Position numbers and translations under genes: made by a program
Shown here: in pieces, positions 44,622-59,600 of the stretch
Numbering within the stretch: position 1 is the stretch's first letter
How the letters are laid out: each line of letters opens with the position of its first letter
The notes under the pieces: model-generated
Told to the model about the DNA's origin: nothing
The model's input: only the letters and a program-made list of their open reading frames with translations
Database searches by the model: none
From: Pseudevernia furfuracea
Taxonomy: Eukaryota > Ascomycota > Lecanoromycetes > Lecanorales > Parmeliaceae
Length of the DNA stretch: 64,000 nt
Direction of reading: 5' to 3'
Assembly (NCBI GenBank): GCA_022315425.1
Contig: JAIUPT010000001.1
Coordinates: 24,768 to 88,767, forward strand

Positions 44622-47600
44622 ATGTCGGCATCGCAGCTCAACGTTCCTCCTGCGGTGAGGCTTGTCAGGAAGATTGACGAGATTGTCGCATATCGCGCAC
44701 CGTTGCCTTGCAACAAAGCAACGACATGCTCAGTGCAAAGTGACAGATTTCGGTGCAGAGAGTTGTCTGCTGATCTTTTCCACTGATCACTGGCAGTTAT
44801 ATGCTTCATCTATTGCCTGTTGCGAATGCAGAGTCACAATGCTAAGCAGCTTCCCGTGGCAGCATCAGCTGGCCGTCAGCAGGTGTGTGTAGCGCTGAAA
44901 GCAACGTTGATCTGCTGCACATATGGTGCATCTGCCGAGGCTGTTTGTAGCACTGTCTGAGAAGCACAACGTTGATTGCGTGTATGCCTATTGCTTCCTG
45001 CGCAATAGCACATTCGGACATTATCAATCTTGCCGCATTTTCAACTCTGCACTGTATGCTGCAGCCTTGTATTTCATCGTGAGGCAATGCTGTTTGGATA
45101 GGTCAGCCTTCAACCCTAAGGCTGTGCTGATTGCTGACTGCAGGCAACTGTTCATCGCAAGGCAGATGACAAGCGTGTGAGAACAGAAATGGGGGACTTA
45201 CTGGGCAGAGCTGGCAACACGATGGGAGCTCACAACTTCAATACTTTGCAGCAAGAGCTACGCAGACAGCGGAATGCTTATGGCAAGGTAAGGCATGGTC
45301 ACTCTGGTTTAACACCAGATGGAGACAATCTTTCAGTGTACTTTTGCATATCTATCATGCCACTTCCGCAACACACCATGTGACGCAACTGTCGCTGCTG
45401 ATTTGCATCTTGCAATAGAAAGAGCTGATCACATGCACGGTTGCTACGGAGTCTTAGACAACATATGTTCCTTGTGTGTCTTATCGCTACAGCAGTTTGT
45501 GCTAATTACATTACGTTTTGCACCTCTTTGATCAGGCATGTTACTGACGATAGCTTTCTGTATAGCCAGAATGCTTTGCATCTGAATTCCTGTACCACAA
45601 GTGTACCTGTCTGATTGCTGCAGGACATATTGCTGAAGCTGGTGTGGCGAACTGCAGTGTATGACACAGACTTCAGGATGCTCAAGGTGTGTCCTCCTCC
45701 CAGACACAGACAGACCAAGTGCTACTGTTGACTTCACGCACGTCACGATACAGACATTGCATATGTGCATCTGAGTGCCATCTACCTTGCCATGCTACCT
45801 GCTGACCCTATTGTGCAGTTCCTGTCCCTGTGTACAATACATGTCGCGTCCATGGTGCTTAACTGCACCATCTTTGGTGCGTCATCTTCGGTGTCAAAAA
45901 CAGTTTTAGAAGTACATGTATGTTGTACAGGCCATAGTGATGCCTGGTGGCATCTGGCAGGAGGCCATCCATGGCTGCTGGACTCAGCTGGAGCTGCCCA
46001 TGGCATTGCTCCATGCCTTTAAACTAAACTCCAAGTCTTTACTGCATGAGGCAATTGTGCACGCTGGCAAGGAGAACATGAGTGAAGTTGTGGAGCTGAT
46101 AGTGGCCAAGAACAGCAGCATACTGTCCTTCAGGCAAGCATTCACGTCCTGTGGCAGATGGCGACCCCCGACTGCATTGATGAGGAGACTGGCATTGATG
46201 TGTTTCAGCTTGTTTTCCTCTGATGCCAAGTTGTCTGCTCTTACATGAGCCCCGCTTGACAATTGGTGCTGTCAGTCCTGTCTAGTCCACATGTCAACTT
46301 GCCTGAAGCCTGAGGGTATGACCAGCCTGTATGGGTCCACAAGCTTGACTGCTTCTCAGGGATGCTTTTTGCGATGACATGAATCCCTCTGAGCTGGCCA
46401 TCACCCGCCGAGTTCCCCACAGCATTGTGCTTTCACTGTCCCCCAAGAGTGTGGCATCACTATGGGAAATGGACACTCCTAAAGGGGATCCCAACCCTTT
46501 GCGCTGTGTCTTACAAACTCTGAAGAAGCCAGGAGTCACTTGGAAGCCTGTTGCCCTCAGCTACTATCAAACCCTGCGTGATCAGCTGCAGACACGAAGG
46601 TAGTCTTGCAAATTTCTTCCTGCACATCCTACATCACCTGATTTGGCTGCATTCCAAGGCAAAGTCAGGCCTCCAGAGTTTACTGTGCAAGACATGCATA
46701 CTATATGACAGCATGTCAGCTGAAGCAAGCTAAGGCAAGCCGCAGCAGCGGCTCTTGCAGTGCATTAGAGCGTCTTGCCTAGGCCAAAAGGAATGCATGA
46801 TGCATGGGCAGCACAGTGCACACAAGCAATGGCTGATACAGTATGCCCAGACTTATCTTTTGCTTGCTCTAGCTTGTCACATGGTAACATGTCATGCTAC
46901 ATATGTCCTTGGTTGTGCCAGCTTCTTTGATACAAGAGCTGCTACACTGCTTGCAGGAGTGAGGTCATTGAAGCAAAAGAGGCTGCAAAGGCGGCGCAAG
47001 AGCTCAAGAAGAAAAAGAAGCAGTTCCAACAACAAAAGCAGTACGCATCCTCCTTCCATCGCTATCTGCCTCCTGAGTGCATTGTGATCATCTCACCACA
47101 TTGCACTAACACGCTGCTTGAGTGTGTCTTCAAAGTCAAAATCCACTTGTGCTGCAACAAATCTTGCATCAGTCGACAGGTTTGACATGCTTGCAATGAG
47201 GCAAACACTTATCCTTGCAAGCAAGGGCACAGCTGTGGAGCACTGCGCAAAGCCCTGCAGCTTCTGTCAACGCAGATGCAGTACCTGCTGCACTACTGCA
47301 GAAGACAACGGGAAGAGAACCTCAGGTTGGCAAAGCTTGTGCTTGACAACCTGCCAGAGATTTTGACATGCTCTGAATGGGAGAAAGAAAACCAGCAAGA
47401 TTTTGAGATCAAGATGGCAGTGCTGCTGACTGAAGATAACATTGAGGCACTGATCAGTAACCCCCAGCTGGCTATGTCCTACAACCGGCGACTGTGTGAG
47501 GGTGTGCTGCTTGCTGCCAACAAATACAAAGCTGCAGCTATCCCTGGGCTGATAAATGTCCTCAGGTCAGACATGCCCCATGTAATAAAGCCTGAATGTG

Positions 47601-50600
47601 CTAGCAGCACTTGCTTTGGCTTGCTGAGACGCTTCTGCCTGCTCGCTATCAGAATGCAGTTGCCTGCCATGCTTCAGCTGTGATCTGTACTCCTGTGGGT
47701 GGACTCCTGTGGGATCACGCACGTGACCAATGACTTCTGCCTCAGGAGCATCACGTGGGAGAAGTTGTCGTGTTCCAACCAGCTGCAACCACCCAGGATC
47801 CAGCTGCTAGAGAACAGCATTGATCAAGGTCACACTGCTGGGGTGAAGATCATGTTGGAGATGCATGCATACCTCCTAGGAAATTGCGCCAAGTAAGCTC
47901 TGCCTGACCCTTGCACTCTTCATGCTCCTTTGGGCCCTTAAACCCTGGTCTTGCAGAGCATCAGTTGCATGAAGCATGTCAAAGTGCATATTGATGTCAG
48001 CATCTTGTGGGTTCTCATGTCTGTGGCATGCTTTTGGTACATAAGTGACGCATGTGTTGAAATTTGTGTGATGCGAATGCTATAAACATCAGCTGGTCCC
48101 ATATGCTGCAGGCCTCCCCTATGTGTAGCTGTTCAAAAGCAGCACCCACTGAACCTTGTCAACATGCTGATCCTTCCCTCCAAGAAGTATCGCCCAAAAG
48201 GCTTGGAGGAGCTTGACAAGGAGTGCTCTGCCCTGGGTTACGCCATGGCAAGCTGGCCAGCCTGAGCTTGTCAAAGCTGTGAGCACCTTCCCGCATCCCT
48301 GCATCTGCCGTAGCTCACCAAGGGAGCAGGCTTGTGTAGAGCGAGCTTCAGAAGTGTGCTGAGCACCAGCATGTACTCCAGACTTGACTTTTCAAGTTGC
48401 AAGTTGCCTGCACACCCCGCTGTGACATGCCACAATGATGACCAGTTGCTGTGTGATCTTGCTGATGTCTGTTGTGCTTCCCAGTGACTCACAAACTTGC
48501 AGCCTGTGACAGTGCTTGCAGCAACCTTGCCCAAACAGATTGCATTTGTCTGGGGTGCACTCAGCCCAGTACGGCTGCACAAACGACGCAACTCTGCCTG
48601 ACGCACAGCATCACTGCCGCCTGTCTTGTGGTGCAGATCATTCCTTGGACCCGCATGGATCACAAATTCTATTTGACGCTGCCTGACCATGACAGCAAGA
48701 CAGCTGATGATGGAGCCAAAGGCGCCAAGCAGTCTCGCGGCAAAGCTCAGAAAGCATCAACAAGCACATCAATCTAACCCCCTGATGTATGCTCTGGAAC
48801 TTGGGCAGCCCAGCTGGCTGACATCAATCTGCTCTGCTGCCAAGGCCTTCTTCTTGTTGAGTGCTGACAAGGTGGACTGCACCCAGCTGGGAGTCTCGTA
48901 CACTGATGCTGCAAAGGGCAGGGTGTTTTCTCCTGAGGCTGAGAAAGCCTGCACAGAAGCCATGTCACAGTGGGTTGACACCTCCACTGGGGCGAACAAT
49001 CCTCCCACAGCCCTGTACAGGTGTGCCTGATCATTTTTCCCTGGCCATTTGACAACAATAGCACAAGTAGACACAATACCACATCCTTGATCAACAAGTT
49101 GCAAGCAAGACAATCCTTATTGCTAGTTGCCTAGGCACACAGCATCTTCTGATGCAGACTACAGCCACTTAGCAATGAAGCACATCTGATGGTAATCCTA
49201 ATGTGTGCAACAACAGTCCGTATCAGTCAACAAGATTGTAACATCTGTCAGGTGGATTCAGAAATGCTGACTTCTGTGCAGGGCTATTGAGCTCGAGCAG
49301 GCCCATGCTGCTTGAGATATTGCTGGCTGCTCATGCCAACGCCCTGAAGACAATCTTCAAAGACGAGGAAGAGACCACACCTCTACACAAGGCCATTGAC
49401 ATGTGTAACATCAAATTTGTCAAGGCGCTTTGGCAGAGCTGTGGCAAGATGGTGTCAAGGCAAAGCGCGTTGTGGCTGCAGCTCCTGGACACTGCCTGCA
49501 ACATGTCACACCCCTTCTGCGGTACGTGCTAGCCACCTTCACATCTGCCTGCAGCACATTTTCCTCCATCTTCAGGATCTTATGGGCTTGGTTATACATT
49601 CCATGTCAAGCGGGCAATGGTCCTGCGCAGCAGATCTGCAATGTACACATTGTACACACTAATGCGTAAAGACTTGGTGCTGTTAGCTGCAGCGACTTGT
49701 GAAATGAGTGAGATACCGTTATGCAGAGCAGTGCAGTCTCAGAAGTTTGCAATTGCTGAGCTCCTGGTTCATGCTGGAGCAGATCCTCTGCATACCTGCA
49801 AACCAGTTGACAAGCAAACGCCAAGCCCTGTAGCCCAGCCCCCCTTGACGGCTGTCATGGACCATATCCTGCTGGTGACTGCAAGACAACCTCATATGTC
49901 TGGGTGTTTGTTGTGCCTCCAGTATCAGATCATAGTCTGACTGCCATCACTGTGCCAGTTCAAGCCCTGATCAGACTGTTTGCACGTGTGCTGATTTGCC
50001 ATGAGTTTCACCATATGCGTGCATAGCGTGCGCTGGCAAGTCAAACGTAGTACAAAGCTACTTTGAGGCTGTGATCACAAGCTGAAGCCCCTCTTGATGG
50101 CTGTAGGGGACCAGAAGGTTCAGAGGGCTGGGCTGAGTCTTATCACGCTGATGATCTCCAAAGCTGCACAAATCAGGGCGCAGCTTAAGGGTGGCAAGGC
50201 CAAAGCTGAACTGCATGCAAGCGAAAAGCAGGTGAGGGGTGTTTGCGCTAGCGTTGACTCAATGCGTAGCACTTGCACAATGCATCTTAATACTTACAGC
50301 CTGCATCAGCCAGACCAGCTGTTGAAAGGGCTAGTACTGAGAGCCTAAGCCAATTGGAGGTGTTGTGCCTGATGTTATATCCTACTCAGCGTTCTGGTAC
50401 CATGCCAATCCTGGCCGCATGCCTTGTCAAGATGTTATGTGTCTGACACAGCCTGCTCCAGTTTACTTTCACCACAGGTGTACCATTTGTCCGCCGCATG
50501 CACCTGCAACAATGCTCATGAGGCACCTTCACAGCTGTGTATGTCAACAGTAGGAGCCAGAGCAAGTCCATGGTAGTGTGTGTGCATGCTGTGCAGCTTG

Positions 50601-53600
50601 TTGCAGAGGCAGGGCCTGCCCTCATGTACCAGGCAGCGTCCAAATCCCTCCTGAAGATTGGCGCCACACCTGTCAAGTTGAACATTGATGTGACCGAGTG
50701 CCTGCTGATGGTGTCAGTGATGCAGAAGTGCCTCCCCCGCTGTTGCTTCTGATAGAAGCAGCTCAGGTGCGTAACACCCATCATCGATCTGCATGTACTC
50801 CCAGCTGTTGCTGCTCAGGTAGCTGACAACGTGCACATAACCTGACCTTTTGTACAAAAACCAGAGCGAAGCCATAGGTACCGCAGATCACCTGCGAGAC
50901 ACAAGCTCACAACAGCAGCAACGTCAGAGAAACAGATTGGCACTGGGATCTGAACACATAGCAGGCAACCCTCTCCAGCAATAGGCATCTGAGGACGTCT
51001 GCAGGAGCCCAGGAAAGGGTACAACGCAGCTGTGGCAGAGGGGAACCTACCCACAGTGACTGTGTCATCGACTACTAACGGGAAGCAGCTGAGCAGATGC
51101 TGCAGAACGTGCTGAACTCATGGGACCATCTCCAAGACAGCCAAGGCAGCGCACCCCCAGCATGCTCCCACAAGACCAGCAGAAGATCCTGGACTGGTTG
51201 TTTGCTCACAAGCAAGTCACCATCAACAAGTTCACCAGGTCAGCTGCTCCACCGGCGTCCCAACAGGACCTGCTCTGTTGTCTCCATCTGTCCCCATATA
51301 CAGTCCACACCTCAGAAGCCTCAGATGCAGCATCAACCTTCTCGTGTTCTCTGCACTCAGACATGTGCAATCATTATTACGCCTTCAATGTGAGACAGAT
51401 CTGGCTGTGCCTGGTGCAGGGCAAGCTGAGCAGAGGCTGCTGGTGCAGCAGACCATTGACGCCAACAGGCCTGGGCCTGTTGAGACTGCTGTGTGGAGCA
51501 TGTGAAGCTCAGCTGCTCAAACTGCTTCCTGCATAGTATAGTGGCAGATGCACCCTTTGAGCTGCTGGTCGTGCTCATGAAAGCTGCTGGCAGGTCTCGA
51601 CACTGCCCATCCTGAGCTCAATCCCCTCTGATCCACAAGGTGTTCACTACGAGCTGGCTGTGATCCTCATGCAGCAACTTTGTATGACAACTTCGTCTGC
51701 AGTGCAATGGTGGAAATTGTGAGCTGGTCATGCTTTGACACTTGTTCTGCCATTTTGCCTACCTAGATGCTTTTTGGGAAGCATATTCAGCTGCTCTGCA
51801 GCACCACTTTCTCATGATCTGCAGGCTGTGGAGGCTGGCAGAATGGACGTGTTGCAGAAGCTGATTGGCTTTGGTGTCATGTGAGAAAAGCTGGATGCAT
51901 TGGGCAACACACCCTTGCTGTAGCATGTCAAGTTCAGGTGAAGTACCACTGATATCCGCTGTCCACACGTTGTGCAGTCTTACATGCCAGATGCAGCAAT
52001 GTGCATGATGCCTGCTGCTCAGTCAGGTCTTTCTGTATGAGAGCCAAGTGCTGTTTGCTCCTTTGCGTCATGATCTGCTCTGCGTATATGAGCTGCCTGC
52101 CTCCGCACCAATGCAGTTCGTTTCCACAAGCGACAGTGCATCATGCAACATGCACAGTGGTATATCCACCTGAAGCCCCATTACTGTGCTCATGGGTCTC
52201 ACATCTTGTGCTGGGCTGCAGGATGAGCCGTGCGCCATCAGATGACAGTGTTGTTGCTCACCCATGCACCCACACTCTCCAGGTGAGTAGCAAGCATGAG
52301 GAATGCAATTATCTGTGACTGAGTATCCTTTCCCAATGCTGCCCATGCCAGCCTGCGCATTATGATTTACAACGTTTATCTGCTTGGCCAACTTCATGCA
52401 TGATCTGCTTGGCTACTGCAGCAGAGTGTGCAGGCTGAAGACAAGCAGCGCCCTGGACTGTGTGTGTGAATTCATCCGTCTGCAACATGATAGACACAGG
52501 ATAAGTGTATCTGGCTCTGTTTGCAGGAAATCAACAAGAAGGGTCCAGAGCCTGTTGATGTCATCAGCCACAAGAAGAAGCTCAGGGACTGGTTTGAGGT
52601 CCGTGCACCTTCTTCTGGAACCCATATGCAAGAGCCATCACAACCACAGGCTCAGCACAGCACTGGCATCATTGCAGTTTTGCTGGCATGTGTTCCATAG
52701 AATATGCTATGGCACAGACAGTGCATGGTGCATGCATCAGTTCAGTGACGGGATGGCTCACAATGCCTGCTTGCAGGCTGTGGAACGAGAGGTCAGATTG
52801 AGTCAGAAGAGTGATGCTGAAAAAGAACACGATGAGCTGGCAGAGTCCGTGAAGTCTTCCTCAATGGTGAGCTGTCCCCACATTGTTATGCGCTGTCATC
52901 AACACGACAGTGCTTGCATTACTGTCTTCATGTGATTATTGCAAGTGATGTATTGCAGCTCTGCTGTCAGTGCGCTCCACCTCACCTGAGCTCTGTGTCA
53001 ACCGTGGCAACAGTCCAGAAGCATAGCATAGCCCTCTGTGGCGTTCCACACATTTCTCCTTTGCATCAGGAACAGTCACTTCTCATCCCTCAGCAGTAAT
53101 GTGGCAAATATAGGACTGTGCTACCATGGAGGTGCTGTGCAGCGTCTTTTAGTATCAGTACAACCACAGGGTAACAATGGACCACAGAATGATGAGTCTC
53201 GGGCACCTGCTGTCGCGCATGATGTATATGTGACAAAGCATGTTTTTCGGTGTGCAGATGAGGGAGAAGAAGGTGATGGGCTGCTGCTGACACGTGCAGA
53301 TGAGTCAATCGAGAGAGGAAGCGGCGCATCAACCAGTTGCTGCAGGAGATGCCTGCAGTGTTGAAGCTGCAGAGGAGAAGGAGCGCTCATGCTGCCTGCC
53401 AAAGTCAAAAGCAAGTCAGTGCAAACTACCTTCACCGCTCAAAAGTGCAGCTTCTTCCGCTGACACCCTCTCAACCAGGAATATGGACCTGCTAGTCTGC
53501 TGCATCACACACTGTCGCAGCTGTGGTGCTCGCTAAGGTGACGTGTAACGTCTATTTTGCACCCTGGGTCTCTTGCAGCGTGTGTACATGGTAGCTTTTT

Positions 53601-56600
53601 TATCATGAACACCACTGCCACGTTGCTATTGCAACTTGCAACAACTTCTTGCAAGCTGATTTAGGTCCCTGCACAACCTGCTTGCTTCAGCTTTTGTCTC
53701 TGATGGTCTGCAGGCGAAGCCAGGAGCAGAGTTTGATGGGGTGAAGTCAGCCTTGATGGATCAATCTGCCTGCTGAGTTGCCAACCAAGGATGAGCTGGC
53801 TCCTCTGCAGCCGTGGCAGCTCCTGCTGAGGAGGTGGCAGCTCCCATGAGCGAGGAGCAGCTGGTGGACAGCCTGATTGGGCTGCCCTCGGGAGTTCATC
53901 ATCAACAAGGATGCACGCCAGGATGGGCCAGATGGACCGACCCTTCAGTCAGCTACAAGCGCTGCTGTCAAGACACTCATATTGATTGATCTGTGCAGCT
54001 GCTTGCATAACAGCCTGGGGTGTTACAGACATGAGTGCATAAGCTGGTTGCGGCGTGCTGGGCTGGACACATACATAATATATAATAATAAATGAATACA
54101 TTTACAGGCTTCCAGCTGATTGTTGCCAGGTACCTGTTAGGTGTGCCTAAACCCTAGTCCTGTGGAGCCAACATGCACTATCATGAGACATAATTGCACC
54201 CAGGGTGTGCGCTGACAGGCGGTGCCATTGGCGCATTGCGAGGCAGAAAGCTCTGCCCACTACCTGAGATGGAAGCCTGAAAAATCAGCATGTTACCATT
54301 GAGCTTGAGCCTGTGACCTGCTGTGTCACACTCCTGACACATAGCAGCTTATACCAAAGGCTGGGTGGACCTCTGGGGGGACAGCATTGGTGTGGACACA
54401 AGGCAGAAGCGTCAAGATACTTGCAAGAGAGAGAGTGTGTGTGGGCAGGCTGATGGTCATCAAAAGGCTGCAGCGCATAGGTGAGGGTCAGTGGGACATG
54501 ATTGGGCACAGAGCAGCGGCTTAGTGAAGTCAGGTAGAGCTGTATTGTATGTGAAACAGACTTGTTGCTCTGCTGACTATCTGTAGTCACATGTATGTTT
54601 GACACCAATCACCATCAAAGAAGACTCTACAGCTAACACTTGCAGTCATCTCGCTGCTAAGGACTGCCAGCCCTGAAGTCACTGACAGTGAGGCCTGATG
54701 CAGGGTCTGGAGGTGTACCGCACCCTCCTGACAAGGGTGGCCGCATTGTGTTTGAAGTGGCTGTTGACTACAGTCAGACGGCACACACCTGGAAGGAGAT
54801 GCTGCGGCTCTGGTATGTGCTCGTCCTTCTCAAGCTACAGAGAGAGTGCATTGACACAGGCACATACTACAGCTCATCCTGAGTGCCAGCAACCGCTGGT
54901 CAGATAAAAAAGATGGCAAACATGTTTACACTGGTCATGGCCACAGTCAAATGTATTGACTTGAACAAGCTTGTCTGACTGCAGGTCATCACCTTGGACC
55001 ACGAGAAGTATGTGCGCGAGCTGAACAACATTGCACAGGGGCACAGCAAGAGTGTGCAGGGGCCCGAGACAACATGAAGCTCAGGCATGGGTACAGCTGA
55101 TGCTGCCAAGTGTGACCTCAGCACACGCCTGCCAAGGTGTATGAGGCTCTCAGGGAAGAAACAGGTGCTCTAAAGACCACATGGTTCTTTGCATCCCATT
55201 CTCACTTATCTACTAGTGCCATATTGCCAGGCTTATTGCACTTATTTACTAGGTCTGATCCCAGTAGACTGGCTCACATCATGCCTGTGTACACAATCAT
55301 GTACTGCCCGTGCACAACCTTGCCAGGTTCCAATGCAGATGGGCAAGAGGAGCGGCACGAGCAGAGCCCTGACAGATGTAGAGCTGCGCGAGCACTTTCC
55401 AGCTGCCAGCTCTTCCAAGACCATACACCTTACTCAAGTTTTATAATCTCTCCAAGGATCGGTCAAGACTGTGCTCCAGGTGTGTGTGCTTGCCTCCCAT
55501 GCTTGTCAAGTCCATGTTCATTTCCTGCTGCACACAGCACCCAGCATCTACATTGCAACCTGCATGCCCTTATGCAGAACTACATTCCCGTCCTTTATAT
55601 ATTTACATTGCTGCCCTTAACACAGCTGGCACCAGCTGTTGAAGCTAAGCCTATGTCATTGTTTGGCTGACACACTGGGAGGCTGCGTGCCATTGTTACA
55701 TGGCAAAGCTGTTTGCTGCAAGCAGGATATGAATGATGCTGAGGTGGACTTCCCATTCCGAGTGTCCCCATCTGAGCAGTACATCATTGAAATGACCCTG
55801 ACCCCCCCTCCTCCATTGTTCTGGTGGGGCGCAGCGGCACAGGCAGACCACCTGTGCAGTCTTTAGGATGTGGGCTCGCTGGCTCACCTTTCATCATCAC
55901 TCCACTGAACCTTTCCATCAGTGTGGCAGCAGTAATCGTGCTCATGACATTCTTGTCAACAGCATGCTTGCACACTGAGAACGCACAGCAGCGGCACCCT
56001 TTCATAGAAGCAACAAGGTCCATGAGGCATTGAACAGCAAGAGATGATGCTCTGTATGCATGCTGACTTGCTAAAGTTTCCTGTGCCTCCTGTCATCTTG
56101 CCAAGGTTTGAGTACATTCAGCATCAACATTTGCTACATGCAAGCCAGCCCATGACATGCTGCTCATGTCTGCAGATTTCCTGACAGCCAACCCCCAGCT
56201 GCGGTCTGAGGTGGCCAAGCAGTTTCATAGGCTACTGTGCTGCTATACTGCGCGACTCAGAGGAGTCCAAGCGCCTTGAGGAGCTCTCCAAGCAGGACTA
56301 CTCATCACTCAAAGACATCCCCTCAGATGCATTCCCCTTGTTCTGGACACCAAGCAGTACCTGAGAGCTGTTGATGCCACTTTGCCAGAGGCACCTCTGG
56401 GAGCTGGACCTTCTTTCCAGGTACCATCTGCCTGCTGCTGCAGACACATCTGTGAAGAATTCAGATCACCCACTCTGGCAGTAAGCTTAGGAGTATATTG
56501 ATAGTACTCAAAGTCATCACCTGCTGGCATCATAGAACTGCTGCGTTTGGTTAGCAATCCTTCTGAAAGCCTGCTTTCCAACAGCAGCTTTCCCGCTTTG

Positions 56601-59600
56601 AGCTGCTTTCTATCAGCAGCCTTTCCCATAGGAGCCTTTCAGAGACAAAAGTCACGCTTAACTGAGGCAATGCGTGGTCTTGCTCAGGCTGGATGGAGGA
56701 GCGCACTGAAGTATGCAGAGCATGCTCACAATGAGGATGATGGGCGGCAGTGGCGTCCATGATCGATCTGGACCTGGCTTTGCCGAAGGATGAGAGTATG
56801 AGGTATGCGCTTATATGCATCTCCAAGTGATATGCAACTCAGACCTGTACAGCCAAGACTGCATCTGTTGTCCACAGCCTGTGATATATCTGCTGAATGT
56901 CTATGCTGCAATGCTGTTGGCCAATCTGGATGAGAGCTTGTTGTCTGCAAAATTCATCTTCTACACACATGTAGCTTGTATGCAATCATGCAGTCGGCCT
57001 GCGTGATGAGCGCTGGAGAAGGGCCACAGTGTCAGATGGTACCAGGAGGCTGACACGTCCCACTGAAAAGAAGGGGGGTTTTGGGTCCCAAGCTGGAGGA
57101 TGTCCAGACTATGACTTCTTTTGGGGGGGAGGGGGGGGGGTTGATGTCAGTGGGCCAACATCAGCACTAAGGAGAGAAGCAACCATGACCCCAGCCTTAG
57201 TCCTTCAATATGACCAAGCACGATGGCACGTAAATGCTGTGCCACAATGCATCACTGGTCATCACATCACATTGCTATGCTGCATCACTGTCACATCAGC
57301 TTTGATGCCATCTTGTGCGACAGCCTGTGGAGCCTCATGGAATGCATGCTTTTTCTAATTGGGGCAACAGTTAAGACAGCCGCTATGTGTGTCTGCAAAC
57401 CCTCTGGCCTGCAGGAGATCTCTCCTTCCTGAAGGGAATTCAGAGGCTATGGGACAGCCCGGTTTGGCAGGCTACCACTGCAGGGCTACCTGATGTGGGA
57501 CGCAAGAGGGCCTCCCAACTTCAGTGTGACACTCGTTCGTGAGGTATACCCCATAATTGAGCGCTATGCTAGGGAAAAAGGGGAAAAGGCCTCAGGCCTC
57601 AACAGGCAATCTGCAGCCTAACATTAGCTCAGTGCTTGCACATGTTCTTGACAACCCAAGACTCAGACCCGATTGTGCGTCTTCCAGGTTGTGCTGTGCT
57701 GCTTCTGTGAGCACGATCCTGCCAACCACACTTTCTGTGCCCTTGCAGGTATGGATCACATGGATCTGCTGTTCCACATCTTACAAAGCCTGAAGAACCA
57801 ATGGGTACCAAGGGGTGCCGCATCATAACATCACCAGGGATAGTCAGGATTCACCTCAGCTTGAGCGACAAAAAGGGTGGACCTCAGGACGCAGCTCTGT
57901 CTCTTGGCCAGCGGGCATGTAATGTCTGCTACATCAACAGGCAGGTGGTTGCTGCCTAGCAGAACTGACTGTTTCTTGCTGCTTAGACTAGTTTTGGTGT
58001 ACCCTAGTCAGTATACACTGTGTATCTGGAATGCAAAGCTTCTGGAGCCATCTTGATCAGCTCCAGCATGTTGTGTGTGCAGGAGGAAAGATGTAAATTC
58101 TAACAGCACTGTGCGTGCATGACGATGTTGATGCTATGGCTTGTCTGATGTCGGCGACCCCTGTCAAACCATCGCCAGAGCATTGTCTTTCGTTTTGCTG
58201 ACATCTGTACCCTGTTTCCATCTGAAGTTCTCAAAGAAGAAACGGTACCACCCAAGCTTTTCCATTGTGAATACCTTCAATGCATCTGACATGCCATACA
58301 ACCATGCTTTGCGTTCAGGTGACTGTTCTACACACATGCCTTGCAGAAGAGGTAGCTGATTTGCTTTGTGCACCACACACTTGCTCTGTGCTGGCTGCAT
58401 AGCTGGCATGTTCATTGCTTTATTTGGCGTGCCTCTAGCGGATGCCTGGTGGGATTGCAGCGGCAGAGCCATTGTGGGCTGTGCCCAAGGAAGCACTTCA
58501 CCGCCACTCAACTACCTGCACCCACAGCGGCGATCCTAATGCCTTGCTGCAGCCGTGGTGGATGTTCTCAGGCAGTACTTCCCCCATGGTGACACACACA
58601 CCCTCCCCTCAAATTCAGTTCATTGCAGTGAGAACAACCTGCTGCCAGCATCAGTGCGCAAGTTGGCCGTAGTCACAAAGTTGGTATGCAAGGCCACATC
58701 TCCACCTCTTGTAACCTCATCCATATGTGGTCTGGTCAGAAACTACTTTCTGCCTTGGTGAATGGTCTTCACCAATACAGTAAAGGCTCACACGTCCAAT
58801 GTATGATGCTGACAGCACTCGGTCCTTGGGTGCATTGCAGCACATTGACAATCTAGCCGTGAGAAGGCGTTCTTCAAGGGGCCTCCCCCCTCTGCTTGCT
58901 GTCCTCTCTTAGTTCCTGATGACCTCACCTTCCTGCTTCTGGCTCTGACCCAAGACTCCCAATTCCGAATTTGGAGCTCATCATGTACTTCATGCAGTCA
59001 GCTAATTGTTGCAGAAATGCTGCGCTGCTGTTGCTGCTGCTGATTTTGTTTGAATGCTGGGTAGGCTGAAGTAGCCTCACACATTGCAGCAGTCACAGCA
59101 ACGGCCACCATAGCTTCTGCAGACAGCAGTGTGCAATCTGTTGTCTACGCGTGGCATGGTTAATCTGTGTGATGGTTTCCATGTTCACCTCGCTCCTCCA
59201 GCCCCTGATGCTGCATATTGTAGCCTGTCTCTCTGGCATCAAAAGGTGATCTGGGGAGAACAGCAGACGCCTTGCAGCTTACCACGCCCTGCTGGACAGC
59301 AATGTCATCAAGATGACAGTTGCCCAGGCCAAGGGCCCGGAGTTTGATGATGTCTTCTTGTGGGACTTCTTCAACGGCAGCCCGCAGAGTGGCGCGCCTC
59401 TGAACAACTACGGCGGCCCATCCTGGCAGAGGGTGGAGAGAACACAGGGGCCAGTAAGCTGCCGGGCTGGAACACCCCTGTTGACGTGAGCTTCACCAGC
59501 TTAACAGCCTTGTGCAGCAGCGATTTGCCAACTGCAGTCATCAGGAGAGCTGCTATTGGCCCTCTCCCTGACATGGGATCTATCTGCATTGACACTGTGA